A stretch of DNA of 64,000 bases from an uncultured Haliea sp. (GTDB lineage: Bacteria; Pseudomonadota; Gammaproteobacteria; Pseudomonadales; Halieaceae), in assembly GCA_947258585.1 (NCBI GenBank), contig CAMYIZ010000017.1, forward strand, positions 62,001 to 126,000, in the 5' to 3' direction. Position numbers and translations under genes: made by a program. This document shows, in pieces, positions 25,033-33,694 of the stretch. Position 1 is the stretch's first letter. Each line of letters starts with the position of its first letter. Under the pieces are notes generated by a model, which ran no database searches, had not been told where the DNA came from, and was given only the letters and a program-made list of their open reading frames with translations.

Positions 25033-26442
25033 TCAGCCCGGCATATCCAGGTCTTTCATTTTCCGGGTCAGGGTGTTGCGCCCCCAGCCCAGCAGCTCCG
25101 CGGCGTCCCGCTTGCGACCCTGGGTGTGCTCCAGGGCCACTTCAATCATCGCCCGCTCGAACATCGGTACCGCCTGGCGCAGGATATGATGCTTGCCCTG
25201 GACCAGTTCGTTGCGGGCCCAGTGGCTGAGCAGCTCGTTCCACTGGGTGGCGCCGCCGGTCGCGGCGGGAGCGGCGACCTTGCCCAGCTCCGGCGGCAGG
25301 TCCCGCTGGTGGATTTCCCGCCCCGACGCCATCACCGTGAGCCAGCGGCAGGTATTTTCCAGCTGCCGCACATTGCCGGGCCATGTCAGGGTGGTGAGAA
25401 AGCGCTCGGTCTCCGGCAGCAGGATCTTGGGCTCGCCCCCCAGCTCCTCGGCGGCCTTGCGAAAGAAGAACTTCATCAGCCGGGGAATGTCCTCGCGGCG
25501 CTCGGCCAGGCGCGGAATATGGATGCGGATGACATTCAGGCGATGGAACAGGTCCTCGCGGAAGTCCCCGTTCTGGACCCGCTCCTCCAGGTCCTGGTGG
25601 GTGGCCGCGATGATCCGCACGTCGACCCTGACCGGAGTGTGGCCGCCGACCCGGTAGAACTCGCCATCCGCCAGTACCCGCAGCAGCCGGGTCTGGGTCT
25701 CCGCCGGCATGTCGCCGATCTCATCCAGGAACAGGGTGCCGCCGTTGGCCTGTTCGAAGCGCCCTTCGCGCTTGCTGTTGGCCCCGGTAAAGGCGCCCTT
25801 TTCGTGGCCAAACAGCTCGGATTCCATCAGGTCGCGGGGAATGGCCGCCATGTTGAGGGCGATGAACGGCCGCTGTGCCCGCGGACTGTGACGGTGCAGG
25901 GCCCGCGCGACCAGTTCCTTGCCGGTGCCGGACTCGCCGTTGATGAGGACCGTGATATTGCTCTGCGCCAGCCTGCCTATGGCGCGGAAGACTTCCTGCA
26001 TGGCCGGCGCCTCACCGATGATCTCGGTCTCCGGCGGGGACTCCGGCTGCACCATCTCACCGCGTTTCTCCCGGGCCTGGGCGAGGGCCCGCTCAGTGAT
26101 GGCGACCACCTCGTCGATGTCGAAGGGCTTTGGCAGGTACTCGAAAGCGCCGCGCTGGTAAGAGGCGACGGCGCTGTCCAGGTCGGAATGGGCGGTGGTG
26201 ATGATGACCGGCAGCTCCGGGTGTTCCTGGTTGATGCGCGAAAGCAGGTCGAGACCGTCGATGCCCGGCATGCGTATGTCGCTGATGATCACGTCGGGTT
26301 GCTCCGACTGCATTCGCTCCAGCAGCTGGTCGCCATCGGCAAAGCTTTCATTGTCAATTCCGGCCTGGCTCAGGGCGCGTTCCAGCACCCAGCGAATAGA
26401 GCTGTCGTCATCGACGACCCAGACTCTAGCTTGTCTCTGCAT
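25033..26442 (-). CDS. ntrC: Nitrogen regulation response regulator NtrC
   Basis: A 469-residue sigma-54 activator. The receiver domain (1-120) has WVVDDDSSIRW and the phospho-acceptor Asp in ISDIRMPG. The AAA+ domain (about 140-380) has the Walker A GESGTGKE, the sigma-54-contacting GAFTGA, and FLDEIGDMP. A Fis-type helix-turn-helix closes the protein (RDAAELLGWGRNTLTRKMKDL). Phosphorylated by NtrB under nitrogen shortage, it activates sigma-54 promoters such as those of glnA and ntrBC identified here. The ATG at 26442 overlaps the end of ntrB by 17 bases; the longer frame to 26514 lies inside ntrB. Confidence 0.97.
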   Translation of the reverse strand: MQRQARVWVVDDDSSIRWVLERALSQAGIDNESFADGDQLLERMQSEQPDVIISDIRMPGIDGLDLLSRINQEHPELPVIITTAHSDLDSAVASYQRGAFEYLPKPFDIDEVVAITERALAQAREKRGEMVQPESPPETEIIGEAPAMQEVFRAIGRLAQSNITVLINGESGTGKELVARALHRHSPRAQRPFIALNMAAIPRDLMESELFGHEKGAFTGANSKREGRFEQANGGTLFLDEIGDMPAETQTRLLRVLADGEFYRVGGHTPVRVDVRIIAATHQDLEERVQNGDFREDLFHRLNVIRIHIPRLAERREDIPRLMKFFFRKAAEELGGEPKILLPETERFLTTLTWPGNVRQLENTCRWLTVMASGREIHQRDLPPELGKVAAPAATGGATQWNELLSHWARNELVQGKHHILRQAVPMFERAMIEVALEHTQGRKRDAAELLGWGRNTLTRKMKDLDMPG

Positions 26443-27493
26443 TACTGTGGTCCATGGGTAGATAAAGGGTGAAGCGGGTGTTGCCGGGTTCGCTGGCACA
26501 CTCCAGCAGGCCACTGTGCCGGTTGACGATGGACTGGGCGATGGACAGGCCCAGTCCGGTTCCGTCGGGACGCCCGGTCACCATGGGCATGAAGATCGCC
26601 TGCTGCAGGTCCTGGGGAATTCCGGGGCCGTTGTCGATAATGTCCACCCGGCACACCAGCCGGTGGCGCTGGCCGCCGATGGTGAACTGCCGCTGGGAGC
26701 GCGTGCGCACCAGGATGTGACAGGCCTCGGGCTCCGTGGCAGCCTGCAGGGCGTTGCGCATGATATTGAGCACGGCCTGGACCAGTTGCGCGCGATCCGC
26801 GGGCAGTGTCGGCAGGCTGGGGTCGTAGTCGCGGCTAATGCTGACCTTGTTGTCGAATTCGGCGGAGATCAGGTTGCGCACATGCTCAAGGATTTCGTGG
26901 ATATTGATCTGTTCGATCACCAGGCGCTGGTTCGGTCCCAGCAGGCGATCCACCAGGTCGCGCAGCCGATCCGCCTCGCGAATGATGATGCGGGTGTATT
27001 CGACCAGCTCCTCGTCGGGCAGCTCCTTGGCCAGCAACTGCGCCGCGCCGCGCACGCCGCCCAGGGGGTTTTTGATTTCGTGGGCGAGACCGCGAATTAC
27101 CGCGCGGGTGGTTTCCTGGGCATAGAGCATGTTTTCCTCGCGGCTGATGCGCTGCAGCCGGTCTACCGGAATCAGCTCCAGCAGCAGGTAATCGCCATTC
27201 TCCCCGGACATTGCGGTGACGATCAGGTCGAGCTGGATCTCCTGCCCCGAGTGGGTGGTCAGGTTCAGGCCGCGGCGCGCCAGGGTGGCTCGGGTTTCCC
27301 GGGCCTGCTCCAGGGTTTGCAGGAATTCCCGCGATTGCAGGACCAGCTGGTTCGCCCGCGCGCCCAGCGCGCGGGTAGCCGATGCCTCCAGCAGGACTTC
27401 CGCCGCGGAATTGATGGCGGTCACGCGGAGCTTGTCATCCAGCGCGATGATGCCGGTGCTGATATGGTCCAGAATATCCGGTTTGTGCAGCAT
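26426..27493 (-). CDS. ntrB: Nitrogen regulation sensor kinase NtrB
   Basis: A 355-residue cytoplasmic histidine kinase/phosphatase that works with PII to set NtrC phosphorylation. A PAS domain covers about residues 5-115, the H-box is RGLAHEIKNPLGGVRGAAQL with the phospho-accepting His, and the ATPase part has IMRNALQAA (N box), DNGPGIP (G1) and GRPDGTGLGLSIAQ (G2). The start at 27493 matches MLHKPDILDHIS, the usual NtrB beginning, with GGGG 5 bases upstream. The open frame extends 44 codons further but without similarity. A sigma-54 promoter lies at 27539-27554. Overlap with ntrC implies coupled translation. Confidence 0.96.
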   Translation of the reverse strand: MLHKPDILDHISTGIIALDDKLRVTAINSAAEVLLEASATRALGARANQLVLQSREFLQTLEQARETRATLARRGLNLTTHSGQEIQLDLIVTAMSGENGDYLLLELIPVDRLQRISREENMLYAQETTRAVIRGLAHEIKNPLGGVRGAAQLLAKELPDEELVEYTRIIIREADRLRDLVDRLLGPNQRLVIEQINIHEILEHVRNLISAEFDNKVSISRDYDPSLPTLPADRAQLVQAVLNIMRNALQAATEPEACHILVRTRSQRQFTIGGQRHRLVCRVDIIDNGPGIPQDLQQAIFMPMVTGRPDGTGLGLSIAQSIVNRHSGLLECASEPGNTRFTLYLPMDHSNAETS

Positions 27494-27538
27494 TCCTGCC
27501 CCATGATCGACCGCGGTAGTGCGGTATGCCCTGTGGGA

Positions 27539-27554
27539 AGCAAGAACCAAGCCA
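27539..27554 (-). promoter_or_regulatory. Sigma-54 promoter of ntrBC
   Basis: Read on the minus strand the element is TGGCTTG, four bases, TTGCT. The invariant GG at -24 and GC at -12 are present with correct spacing, and the match to TGGCACG-N4-TTGCW fails at only two positions. The start codon of ntrB lies 46 bases downstream, which leaves a leader of about 35 bases. Confidence 0.7.
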
Positions 27555-27701
27555 GAATGTGGCGTGATCCTGCGTCTCGCTCGGGCCCAAGGATCAAGGC
27601 TTATGTCGGATAAGCGTGCACACACTTACTGAACAGTTCAGGCCAGCAGGGGTAATCCCGGGCGGCCATGGTCAGAAACCGGCATGGCTTGGACTCCGTG
27701 C

Positions 27702-27716
27702 GCACCATCATGGTGC
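27702..27716. promoter_or_regulatory. Perfect NtrC-binding dyad upstream of ntrBC
   Basis: GCACCA, three bases, TGGTGC: an exact match to the NtrC consensus half-sites with the right spacing. Its centre lies about 163 bases upstream of the sigma-54 promoter, in the gap between ntrB and the DUF4124 gene. A site at this distance would act as an enhancer through DNA looping. Confidence 0.8.
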
Positions 27717-27753
27717 ACAGACCGTGCGTCCCTGTCCAGCCCGGTCGCTGGCG

Positions 27754-28278
27754 TCAGTTGCGGTTCTGGATGTTGAAGGGGCGCATGACCTGGACGTGCA
27801 CGGGTTCCGACCGCGCGATCACCTCGCCCTCTGCGTCCAGGCGCTCGACACTGAGGTTGTGGCCGCCGCGCAAGACATTGCGCAGCGACCAGCTGGTCCC
27901 GGCCTGGGGCTCGCCGCTGGCCTCGCCGTCAATGCGCAGTTGCAGTTGCTCACCGGAGCCCAGCGGGGGCGTGACGCTGGCCCGCACATCGAAATCACCG
28001 CCGCCCATGGGAATTACTGTCTGGTCTGCCGGCGCCACGATGCTGACCGTGCGTTGCGCCGGCACTTCGGGAGCGGCCTCCGGCGGCGGCGCCGATCGCG
28101 CTGCCGGTGCCGGGGAGGTGTTCAGCCGCTTCAGCTTGATCTCCTCGCCTGTTGCACCATTGGCGGGAGGCCTGTCCGTGTACACCACGTTGCCGTCGGC
28201 ATCGGTCGATTTGTAGATGGTTTGGGCCTGTGCGGCCCAGGGCAGCAGCAGGAGCAACAGCAACAGACAGTGCCTCAT
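27754..28278 (-). CDS. DUF4124 domain-containing exported protein
   Basis: A 174-residue protein of unknown function. A signal peptide with eight leucines in a row ends near AAQAQ. The DUF4124 domain follows at once (TIYKSTDADGNVVYTDRPP), then a Pro/Ala-rich linker at about residues 55-80 and a C-terminal domain with VSIVAPADQTVIP and LQLRIDG that resembles an immunoglobulin-like beta fold. GGAGG lies 9 bases before the ATG at 28278. Genes of this kind commonly sit between glnA and ntrBC in gammaproteobacteria, as here, but no role in nitrogen metabolism is shown. Confidence 0.85.
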   Translation of the reverse strand: MRHCLLLLLLLLPWAAQAQTIYKSTDADGNVVYTDRPPANGATGEEIKLKRLNTSPAPAARSAPPPEAAPEVPAQRTVSIVAPADQTVIPMGGGDFDVRASVTPPLGSGEQLQLRIDGEASGEPQAGTSWSLRNVLRGGHNLSVERLDAEGEVIARSEPVHVQVMRPFNIQNRN

Positions 28279-28361
28279 GACATCAGTCCTCCGAGGGGGC
28301 AGCAGCAAGACGATAGCAGAAAACCGCGCGGCGACCTAAAAGGTCCCGCCTGCGCCCGGGC

Positions 28362-28388
28362 AAAAAAAAGGCCCGCACAGGGCGGGCC
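28362..28388 (-). terminator. Rho-independent terminator after glnA
   Basis: On the minus strand GGCCCGC pairs with GCGGGCC around a 5-base loop and is followed by eight T, 21 bases after the glnA stop. It separates glnA from the DUF4124 and ntrBC genes. Confidence 0.9.
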
Positions 28389-28408
28389 GGAAACTGCAGT
28401 TGGACCTG

Positions 28409-29815
28409 TTACACAGAGTAGTACATGTCGAACTCGACCGGGTGGGTGGTCATGTTCAGGCGCTGCACGTCACCCTGCTTGAGCTCGATGTAGCCGTCGA
28501 TCATGTCGTCGGTGAAGACACCGCCGGCGGTCAGGAAGCTGCGATCGGCGTCCAGTGCCGCCAGGGCTTCGGGCAGGCTGGCGCATACGGTCGGGATAGC
28601 CTTGCCTTCCTCGGGGGGCAGGTCGTACAGATCCTTGTCCGCAGCATCGCCGGGGTGGATCTTGTTCTGGATGCCGTCGAGGCCGGCCATCAGCAGGGCC
28701 GCGAACGCGAGGTAGGGGTTGGCCGACGGATCGGGGAAGCGTACTTCGATACGCTTGCCCTTGGGGCTGGCCACGTACGGAATGCGGATGGAAGCGGAGC
28801 GGTTGCGGGCCGAATAGGCCAGCATGACAGGCGCTTCGAAGCCGGGTACCAGGCGCTTGTAGGAGTTGGTTCCCGGGTTGGTGAAGGCGTTCAGCGCCTT
28901 GGCGTGCTTGATGACACCGCCGATGTAGTACAGGGCGGTCTCGGACAGGCCGGAGTAGCCGTCGCCGGCGAAGGTGTTGACGCCGTCCTTGGAGATGGAC
29001 ATGTGCACGTGCATGCCGGAGCCGTTGTCACCCACCAGCGGCTTGGGCATGAAGGTCGCGGTCTTGCCATAGGCGTGAGCGACGTTGTGCACGCAGTACT
29101 TGAGAATCTGCACTTCGTCGGCCTTTTTCACCAGGGTGTTGAACTTGACCCCGATCTCGCACTGGCCGGCGGTGCCGACTTCGTGGTGGTGCACTTCGAT
29201 GGGCAGGCCCATCTGTTCCATGGCGGTGCACATGGCAGCACGAATATCGTGCAGCGAGTCTACCGGCGGAACCGGGAAGTAGCCGCCCTTGACCCGCGGA
29301 CGGTGGCCTGTGTTGCCGTCTTCCTGGTGCAGGTTGGAGGACCAGGCAGCCTCGGAAGAGCTGATGGCGTAGCCGGCGCCGGAGATGTCCGCGTGCCACT
29401 TGATGTCGTCAAAGACGAAGAATTCCGGCTCCGGGCCAAAGAAGGCGGTGTCGCCAATGCCGGTGGACTTCAGGTATTCCTGGGCCCGATGGGCGACAGA
29501 GCGGGGATCGCGCTCGTAGCCCTGCATGGTGCTGGGCTCGACGATGTCGCAGCGCAGGATCACGGTGGTGTCATCGGTGAACGGGTCCAGCACACTGCTG
29601 CTGTCGTCCGGCATCAGGATCATGTCGGATTCGTTGATACCCTTCCAGCCGGCGATGGAGGACCCATCGAACATCTGGCCATCTTCGAAGAATTCCTCGT
29701 TTACTGCCGCTGAAGGAATGGTGACGTGCTGTTCCTTGCCCTTGGTGTCGGTGAAACGCAGGTCTACCCAGCGGGCTTCGCTTTCTTTGATCAGGTTCAG
29801 AGTATGCTCTGACAT
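28409..29815 (-). CDS. glnA: Glutamine synthetase, type I
   Basis: A 468-residue type I glutamine synthetase that makes glutamine from glutamate, ammonia and ATP as a dodecamer. Motifs include [30 protein letters not shown], the ATP-binding [16 protein letters not shown] and NRSASIRIP. The adenylylation site is present: the Tyr in [13 protein letters not shown] near residue 397, so activity should be tuned by GlnE. The ATG at 29815 has GGAGG 8 bases before it. The 444-base gap to typA carries a sigma-54 promoter and two NtrC sites for this gene. Confidence 0.98.
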   Translation of the reverse strand: MSEHTLNLIKESEARWVDLRFTDTKGKEQHVTIPSAAVNEEFFEDGQMFDGSSIAGWKGINESDMILMPDDSSSVLDPFTDDTTVILRCDIVEPSTMQGYERDPRSVAHRAQEYLKSTGIGDTAFFGPEPEFFVFDDIKWHADISGAGYAISSSEAAWSSNLHQEDGNTGHRPRVKGGYFPVPPVDSLHDIRAAMCTAMEQMGLPIEVHHHEVGTAGQCEIGVKFNTLVKKADEVQILKYCVHNVAHAYGKTATFMPKPLVGDNGSGMHVHMSISKDGVNTFAGDGYSGLSETALYYIGGVIKHAKALNAFTNPGTNSYKRLVPGFEAPVMLAYSARNRSASIRIPYVASPKGKRIEVRFPDPSANPYLAFAALLMAGLDGIQNKIHPGDAADKDLYDLPPEEGKAIPTVCASLPEALAALDADRSFLTAGGVFTDDMIDGYIELKQGDVQRLNMTTHPVEFDMYYSV

Positions 29816-29935
29816 TGGATGTCCTCCATGGGGAAAAAAGTCGTGCCACAAATTCGGCGCAGTGCGTGTTCCTGGTGCAGCGGTTGCTTGCGAGCGCTCC
29901 GACAGCGGCCAGAGAATCTTGGCACCCTACCATCC

Positions 29936-29951
29936 AGCAAAACCCGTGCCA
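29936..29951 (-). promoter_or_regulatory. Sigma-54 promoter of glnA
   Basis: Read on the minus strand: TGGCACG, four bases, TTGCT, an exact match to the sigma-54 consensus. It lies 121 bases before the glnA start codon, which gives a leader of about 110 bases. Confidence 0.85.
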
Positions 29952-30023
29952 AAAACCGGAGCACGTTAAGCGGCTGATTTGGCGCATATTATCACCTCCT
30001 GCCGGTGGATACGTGGTCGCCGT

Positions 30024-30038
30024 GCTTCATAATGGTGC
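30024..30038. promoter_or_regulatory. NtrC-binding site, promoter-proximal, at glnA
   Basis: GCTTCA, three bases, TGGTGC: the right half is perfect and the left half differs at two bases from GCACCA. It lies about 90 bases upstream of the sigma-54 promoter and 21 bases (two helical turns) centre to centre from the next site. Confidence 0.6.
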
Positions 30039-30044
30039 GATAGT

Positions 30045-30059
30045 GCTCTATTATAGTGC
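30045..30059. promoter_or_regulatory. NtrC-binding site, promoter-distal, at glnA
   Basis: GCTCTA, three bases, TAGTGC: close to the natural variant GCACTA-N3-TAGTGC, with one mismatch. Together with the neighbouring site it forms a tandem enhancer on one face of the helix. Confidence 0.6.
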
Positions 30060-30209
30060 GCGCACGCGCTGGCGAGCGAGATGGAGGCGCCGGCGGGCGG
30101 CCACGGGGCTGCCCCGTCCGTCTGGTGCGCGACTGCGCGCCGGGAGCCAGCGGGCAAAATACAGCATTATCACCGCAATACCGCTATGCCCCTGCTGAGG
30201 CTGGCAGGG

Positions 30210-30215
30210 TATAAT
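30210..30215 (+). promoter_or_regulatory. Consensus -10 element of typA
   Basis: A perfect TATAAT lies 44 bases before the typA start. The region at the -35 distance is poor, so strength is uncertain. The rest of the 444-base glnA-typA gap holds the glnA control sites listed and nothing else I recognise. Confidence 0.45.
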
Positions 30216-30259
30216 CCGCGCCTTTTTTACTGCCGGACCCGCCGGACCGAGGAATTCCC

Positions 30260-32071
30260 TTGATCGAGAAGCTTCGCAACATCGCCATTATCGCCCACGT
30301 TGACCATGGCAAGACCACCCTGGTGGACTGCCTGTTGAACCAGTCCGGCACCCTGGATCGCCGGTCCGAGGGGGCGGAGCGGATCATGGACTCCAATGAC
30401 CAGGAGCGTGAGCGCGGGATTACCATTCTCGCCAAGAACACCGCGATCAAGTGGCACGACTACCGCATCAACATCGTCGATACCCCCGGACACGCTGACT
30501 TCGGTGGCGAGGTGGAGCGGGTGCTGTCCATGGTGGATTCGGTGCTGCTGCTGGTGGACGCGGTGGACGGCCCCATGCCGCAGACCCGTTTCGTGACCTC
30601 CAAGGCATTTGAGCAGGGTCTGAACCCCATAGTGGTGGTCAACAAGGTCGACCGCCCGGGTGCGCGCCCGGACTGGGTGGTGGACCAGGTGTTCGACCTG
30701 TTCGTCCGTCTCGGCGCCACCGATGAGCAGCTGGATTTCCCCATCGTCTTTGCCTCGGCTATCCAGGGTATTTCCGGCCTCGACCATGCCGACATGGCGG
30801 AGGACATGCAGCCCCTGTTCCAGACGGTGGTGGACAAGGTGCCGGCGCCGGCGGTGAACCGCGACGGCCCACTGCAGCTGCAGATCAGCGCCCTGGACTA
30901 CAACAGCTACGTCGGGGTTATCGGCGTCGGGCGCATTACCCGCGGCACCCTCAAGCCCAACACACAGGTCACCGTGATCGGCAGCAATGGCAAGACCCGC
31001 AATGGTCGAATCCTGCAGGTTATGGGCTACATGGGGCTGGAGCGCGTCGAAGTGCCCGTCGCGGAAGCCGGTGACATTGTCTGCGTCACCGGGATCGAAG
31101 GTCTCAACATCTCGGACACGCTTTGCGATCCCGCCACAGTGGAGGCCCTGCCGCCCCTGACGGTGGACGAGCCTACCGTCAGCATGACCTTCCAGGTCAA
31201 CGACTCGCCCTTTGCCGGCCGCGAGGGCAAGTTCGTCACTACCCGCAACATCAAGGAGCGCCTGGAGCGGGAGCTGATCCACAACGTGGCACTGCGGGTG
31301 CAGCCCGGGGACTCTCCGGACAAGTTCAAGGTCTCCGGACGCGGAGAACTGCACCTGTCCGTGTTGATCGAGAACATGCGTCGCGAGGGCTTCGAACTGG
31401 GGGTATCCCGCCCCGAGGTTATTCAGAAGGAAATTGACGGGGTACTGCAGGAGCCCTACGAACAGCTGGTGATCGACTGCGAAGAGCAGCATCAGGGCGC
31501 GGTGATGGAGGAGCTGGGCCTGCGCCGTGCCTCCCTGGAAAACATGACCCCCGATGGCAAGGGCCGGATACGCCTGGAATTCATTATTCCCGCCCGCGGC
31601 CTGATCGGCTTCCGCGGCATGTTCATGACCATGACGTCCGGCAGCGGTATCCTCACCCACGTGTTCGACCACTACGGCCCGGTGAAAAACCAGGAAATCG
31701 CCAAGCGCAGCAACGGGGTACTGATCTCCATGGTCAAGGGCAAGACCCTGGCCTACTCCCTGTTCACCCTGCAGGACCGCGGGCGCCTGTTTATCGGCCC
31801 CAACGTGGAAGTCTACGAGGGCCAGATCATCGGCCTGCACAGCCGCAGCAACGACCTCACCGTAAACCCGATCAAGGGCAAGCAGCTGACCAACGTGCGT
31901 GCCTCCGGTACCGACGAGGCCCTGACCCTGACCCCCCATGTGCGCCACAGCCTGGAACAGGCCCTGGAGTTCATTGAGGACGACGAGCTGGTGGAAGTGA
32001 CGCCGGAGAGTATCCGCCTGCGCAAGAAGCTGCTGCTCGAGCATGAACGCCGCCGCGCCAGCCGCTCCTGA
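30260..32071 (+). CDS. typA: Ribosome-binding GTPase TypA/BipA
   Basis: A 603-residue translational GTPase that binds the 70S ribosome and helps 50S assembly and growth at low temperature. GTPase motifs: G1 [10 protein letters not shown], switch region [12 protein letters not shown]3 [12 protein letters not shown]4 [11 protein letters not shown]-like domains II, III and V follow, and the BipA-specific C-terminal domain with RGLIGFRG and [12 protein letters not shown] is complete. The start is TTG with GAGGAA 6 bases before it, giving [20 protein letters not shown], the normal N-terminus. It is followed by dtd 39 bases downstream. Confidence 0.97.
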   Translation: MIEKLRNIAIIAHVDHGKTTLVDCLLNQSGTLDRRSEGAERIMDSNDQERERGITILAKNTAIKWHDYRINIVDTPGHADFGGEVERVLSMVDSVLLLVDAVDGPMPQTRFVTSKAFEQGLNPIVVVNKVDRPGARPDWVVDQVFDLFVRLGATDEQLDFPIVFASAIQGISGLDHADMAEDMQPLFQTVVDKVPAPAVNRDGPLQLQISALDYNSYVGVIGVGRITRGTLKPNTQVTVIGSNGKTRNGRILQVMGYMGLERVEVPVAEAGDIVCVTGIEGLNISDTLCDPATVEALPPLTVDEPTVSMTFQVNDSPFAGREGKFVTTRNIKERLERELIHNVALRVQPGDSPDKFKVSGRGELHLSVLIENMRREGFELGVSRPEVIQKEIDGVLQEPYEQLVIDCEEQHQGAVMEELGLRRASLENMTPDGKGRIRLEFIIPARGLIGFRGMFMTMTSGSGILTHVFDHYGPVKNQEIAKRSNGVLISMVKGKTLAYSLFTLQDRGRLFIGPNVEVYEGQIIGLHSRSNDLTVNPIKGKQLTNVRASGTDEALTLTPHVRHSLEQALEFIEDDELVEVTPESIRLRKKLLLEHERRRASRS

Positions 32072-32110
32072 TCAGCTGCGGCCGCCCGCCGCTGCAGCGG
32101 GTGGGCCACG

Positions 32111-32551
32111 GTGAAGGCCCTGCTGCAGCGGGTGGCCCGTGCCAGCGTGCTGGTGGAGGAGCGCTGCGTCGGTGAAATCGGGCCCGGGCTGCTGGTGTTC
32201 CTGGGCCTGGATCGCGGCGATGGCCGCGAGCAGGGCGCCCGTCTTCTCGACCGCTTGCTGGCCTACCGGATGTTTGCCGATGACCAGGGGCGGATGAACA
32301 GCAGCGTTGCGGATGTCGGCGGCGGCGTGCTGCTGGTGTCCCAGTTCACCCTGTCCGCCGACACGCGCAAGGGCCTGCGGCCCAGCTTCTCCAGTGCCAT
32401 GCCGCCGACTGATGCCGAACCTCTCTATGACTGGATGCTGGCCGCCCTGCGCGAGCGTCACCCGCGTGTCGCCGCCGGGGAATTCGGCGCCGACATGCAG
32501 GTCAGCCTGGTCAACGACGGCCCGGTGACGTTCCTGCTGGAGGTCAGTTGA
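32111..32551 (+). CDS. dtd: D-aminoacyl-tRNA deacylase
   Basis: A 146-residue homodimeric deacylase that removes D-amino acids wrongly attached to tRNA. The two signature motifs are present: SQFTLSADTRKGLRPSF in the middle and NDGPVTFLLE at the C-terminus, whose cis Gly-Pro enforces D-chirality. The N-terminus MKALLQRVARASV is typical; the start codon is GTG. It follows typA on the same strand, an association common in Pseudomonas relatives, and its end overlaps the convergent GNAT gene by 8 bases. Confidence 0.95.
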   Translation: MKALLQRVARASVLVEERCVGEIGPGLLVFLGLDRGDGREQGARLLDRLLAYRMFADDQGRMNSSVADVGGGVLLVSQFTLSADTRKGLRPSFSSAMPPTDAEPLYDWMLAALRERHPRVAAGEFGADMQVSLVNDGPVTFLLEVS

Positions 32552-32996
32552 GCCGCAGCCGCATGTGGATGTGGAGAATGCCGTCTTCCGGGTAGGGGGC
32601 GCCCTCGCTCACAAACCCCAGGCTGCTGTAGAAAGCCTCCAGGTAGGCCTGGGCGCCGATAGAGATGTCGGCCTGTGGCCACTGCTGGCGGTTGAACTCG
32701 ATACCGCGCAGGACCAGATCCCGGCCCAGCCCCGTGCCCCGGCTTGCGGGGGCAACCACAATGCGCCCCAGTGAGCTCTCCGGATAGGCCAGCCCGGGTG
32801 GCAGGCAGCGCTGGTAGGCGAGCACGGCGTTGCCCTCCAGGCAGCGCATATGCCAGCTGTCGCGGTCAAGGCCGTCGAGATCCGCATAGGCGCAGCTCTG
32901 TTCCACCACAAACACGTCCTGGCGCAGCTGCAGCAGGGCGTACAGCTGCTCGGCCTCCAGCGCGGCGAAAGGTGTGTTCAGCCAGTGTCGGTGCAC
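32544..32996 (-). CDS. GNAT-family N-acetyltransferase, ElaA-like
   Basis: A GNAT acetyltransferase of 150 residues if it begins at the GTG at 32996. The ElaA hallmark LYALLQLRQDVFVVEQ lies near the N-terminus, and the acetyl-CoA-binding loop is LGRIVVAPASRGTGLGRDLV. C-terminal FYSSLGFVSEG completes the fold. An in-frame ATG exists at 33089, but using it would bury the N-terminus inside the upstream isomerase gene and add 31 unconserved residues. The GTG choice gives the family's usual length, and GAGG overlaps the upstream stop codon, so translation may be coupled. The acetylated substrate is unknown. Confidence 0.8.
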   Translation of the reverse strand: MHRHWLNTPFAALEAEQLYALLQLRQDVFVVEQSCAYADLDGLDRDSWHMRCLEGNAVLAYQRCLPPGLAYPESSLGRIVVAPASRGTGLGRDLVLRGIEFNRQQWPQADISIGAQAYLEAFYSSLGFVSEGAPYPEDGILHIHMRLRLN

Positions 32997-33000
32997 CGCC

Positions 33001-33483
33001 TCAGTGATGGTGGCCGCCGGTGCCGTGGGCGTGGCCGTGGGCAACTTCCTCGGGGCTGGCTGCGCGCACATCGACGATGTCGATATCAAATACCAGCGTC
33101 TGACCGGCCAGCGGGTGGTTGGTATCGATCTCGGCGCTGTGTCGCCCGACCTTGGTGACGGTCACCGGGTGCCGCCCCTCGGCGGTGTTGAGTTGCACGG
33201 TCATGCCCGGCTTGAGCGCGCCGCGATAGACCAGGTGCTTGACCGGGACCTTTTGCACCCGGTCTTCGCGGCGTTCGCCGTAGGCCTGCTCGGCGGTCAG
33301 GGTGATCTCGGTGTGGGCGCCCGCTTCAAGCCCCTCCAGGGCTTGCTCCAGCGCCGGGATAATATTGTTGGCGCCGTGCAGGTAGGCCGTGGCGTCCCCG
33401 TCCCTGGAGGTTTCAAGGTCCTCCCCGCTGCTGTTGCGCAGGGTGTAGTGGAAGCTGGCGACGGTCTGGTTGCTGATTTTCAC
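33001..33483 (-). CDS. FKBP-type peptidyl-prolyl isomerase, SlyD-like
   Basis: A 160-residue FKBP of the SlyD class. The FKBP half begins VASFHYTLRNSSGEDLE and contains GANNIIPALEQALEGLEAG; the inserted IF chaperone domain (about residues 70-125) follows AYGER and ends before NHPLAGQTLVFDIDIVDV. The tail is short and His-rich (GHAHGTGGHHH), suited to nickel or other metal binding, as in SlyD. The GTG at 33483 is taken as start because the 27 codons before it are not conserved. It is probably co-transcribed with the GNAT gene and divergent from the cyclic-nucleotide-binding gene. Confidence 0.88.
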   Translation of the reverse strand: MKISNQTVASFHYTLRNSSGEDLETSRDGDATAYLHGANNIIPALEQALEGLEAGAHTEITLTAEQAYGERREDRVQKVPVKHLVYRGALKPGMTVQLNTAEGRHPVTVTKVGRHSAEIDTNHPLAGQTLVFDIDIVDVRAASPEEVAHGHAHGTGGHHH

Positions 33484-33694
33484 GTTTTCGGGTCCGCTGC
33501 GGAAAAAGCGGATTTTACCACGAGCCCCGCCGCCGCGCGCCGGGGCAATACGCAATAATGCCAACCCGGCGATTCTCCGGCAGGGGATTAGTTGTTACTA
33601 TGCGGGCAGGGCCGCGAACGGACACACGGATATCTCGCTGTCAGCGGGACAAGGGGGCCGCGAGAGTTCCCACGACAACAGGCAAAGAGCATAG

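Noticed and set aside
30227-32044. 600-codon minus-strand frame opposite typA
   Set aside because: TypA is unmistakable on the plus strand; the frame opposite is His/Gln/Val-rich shadow sequence.
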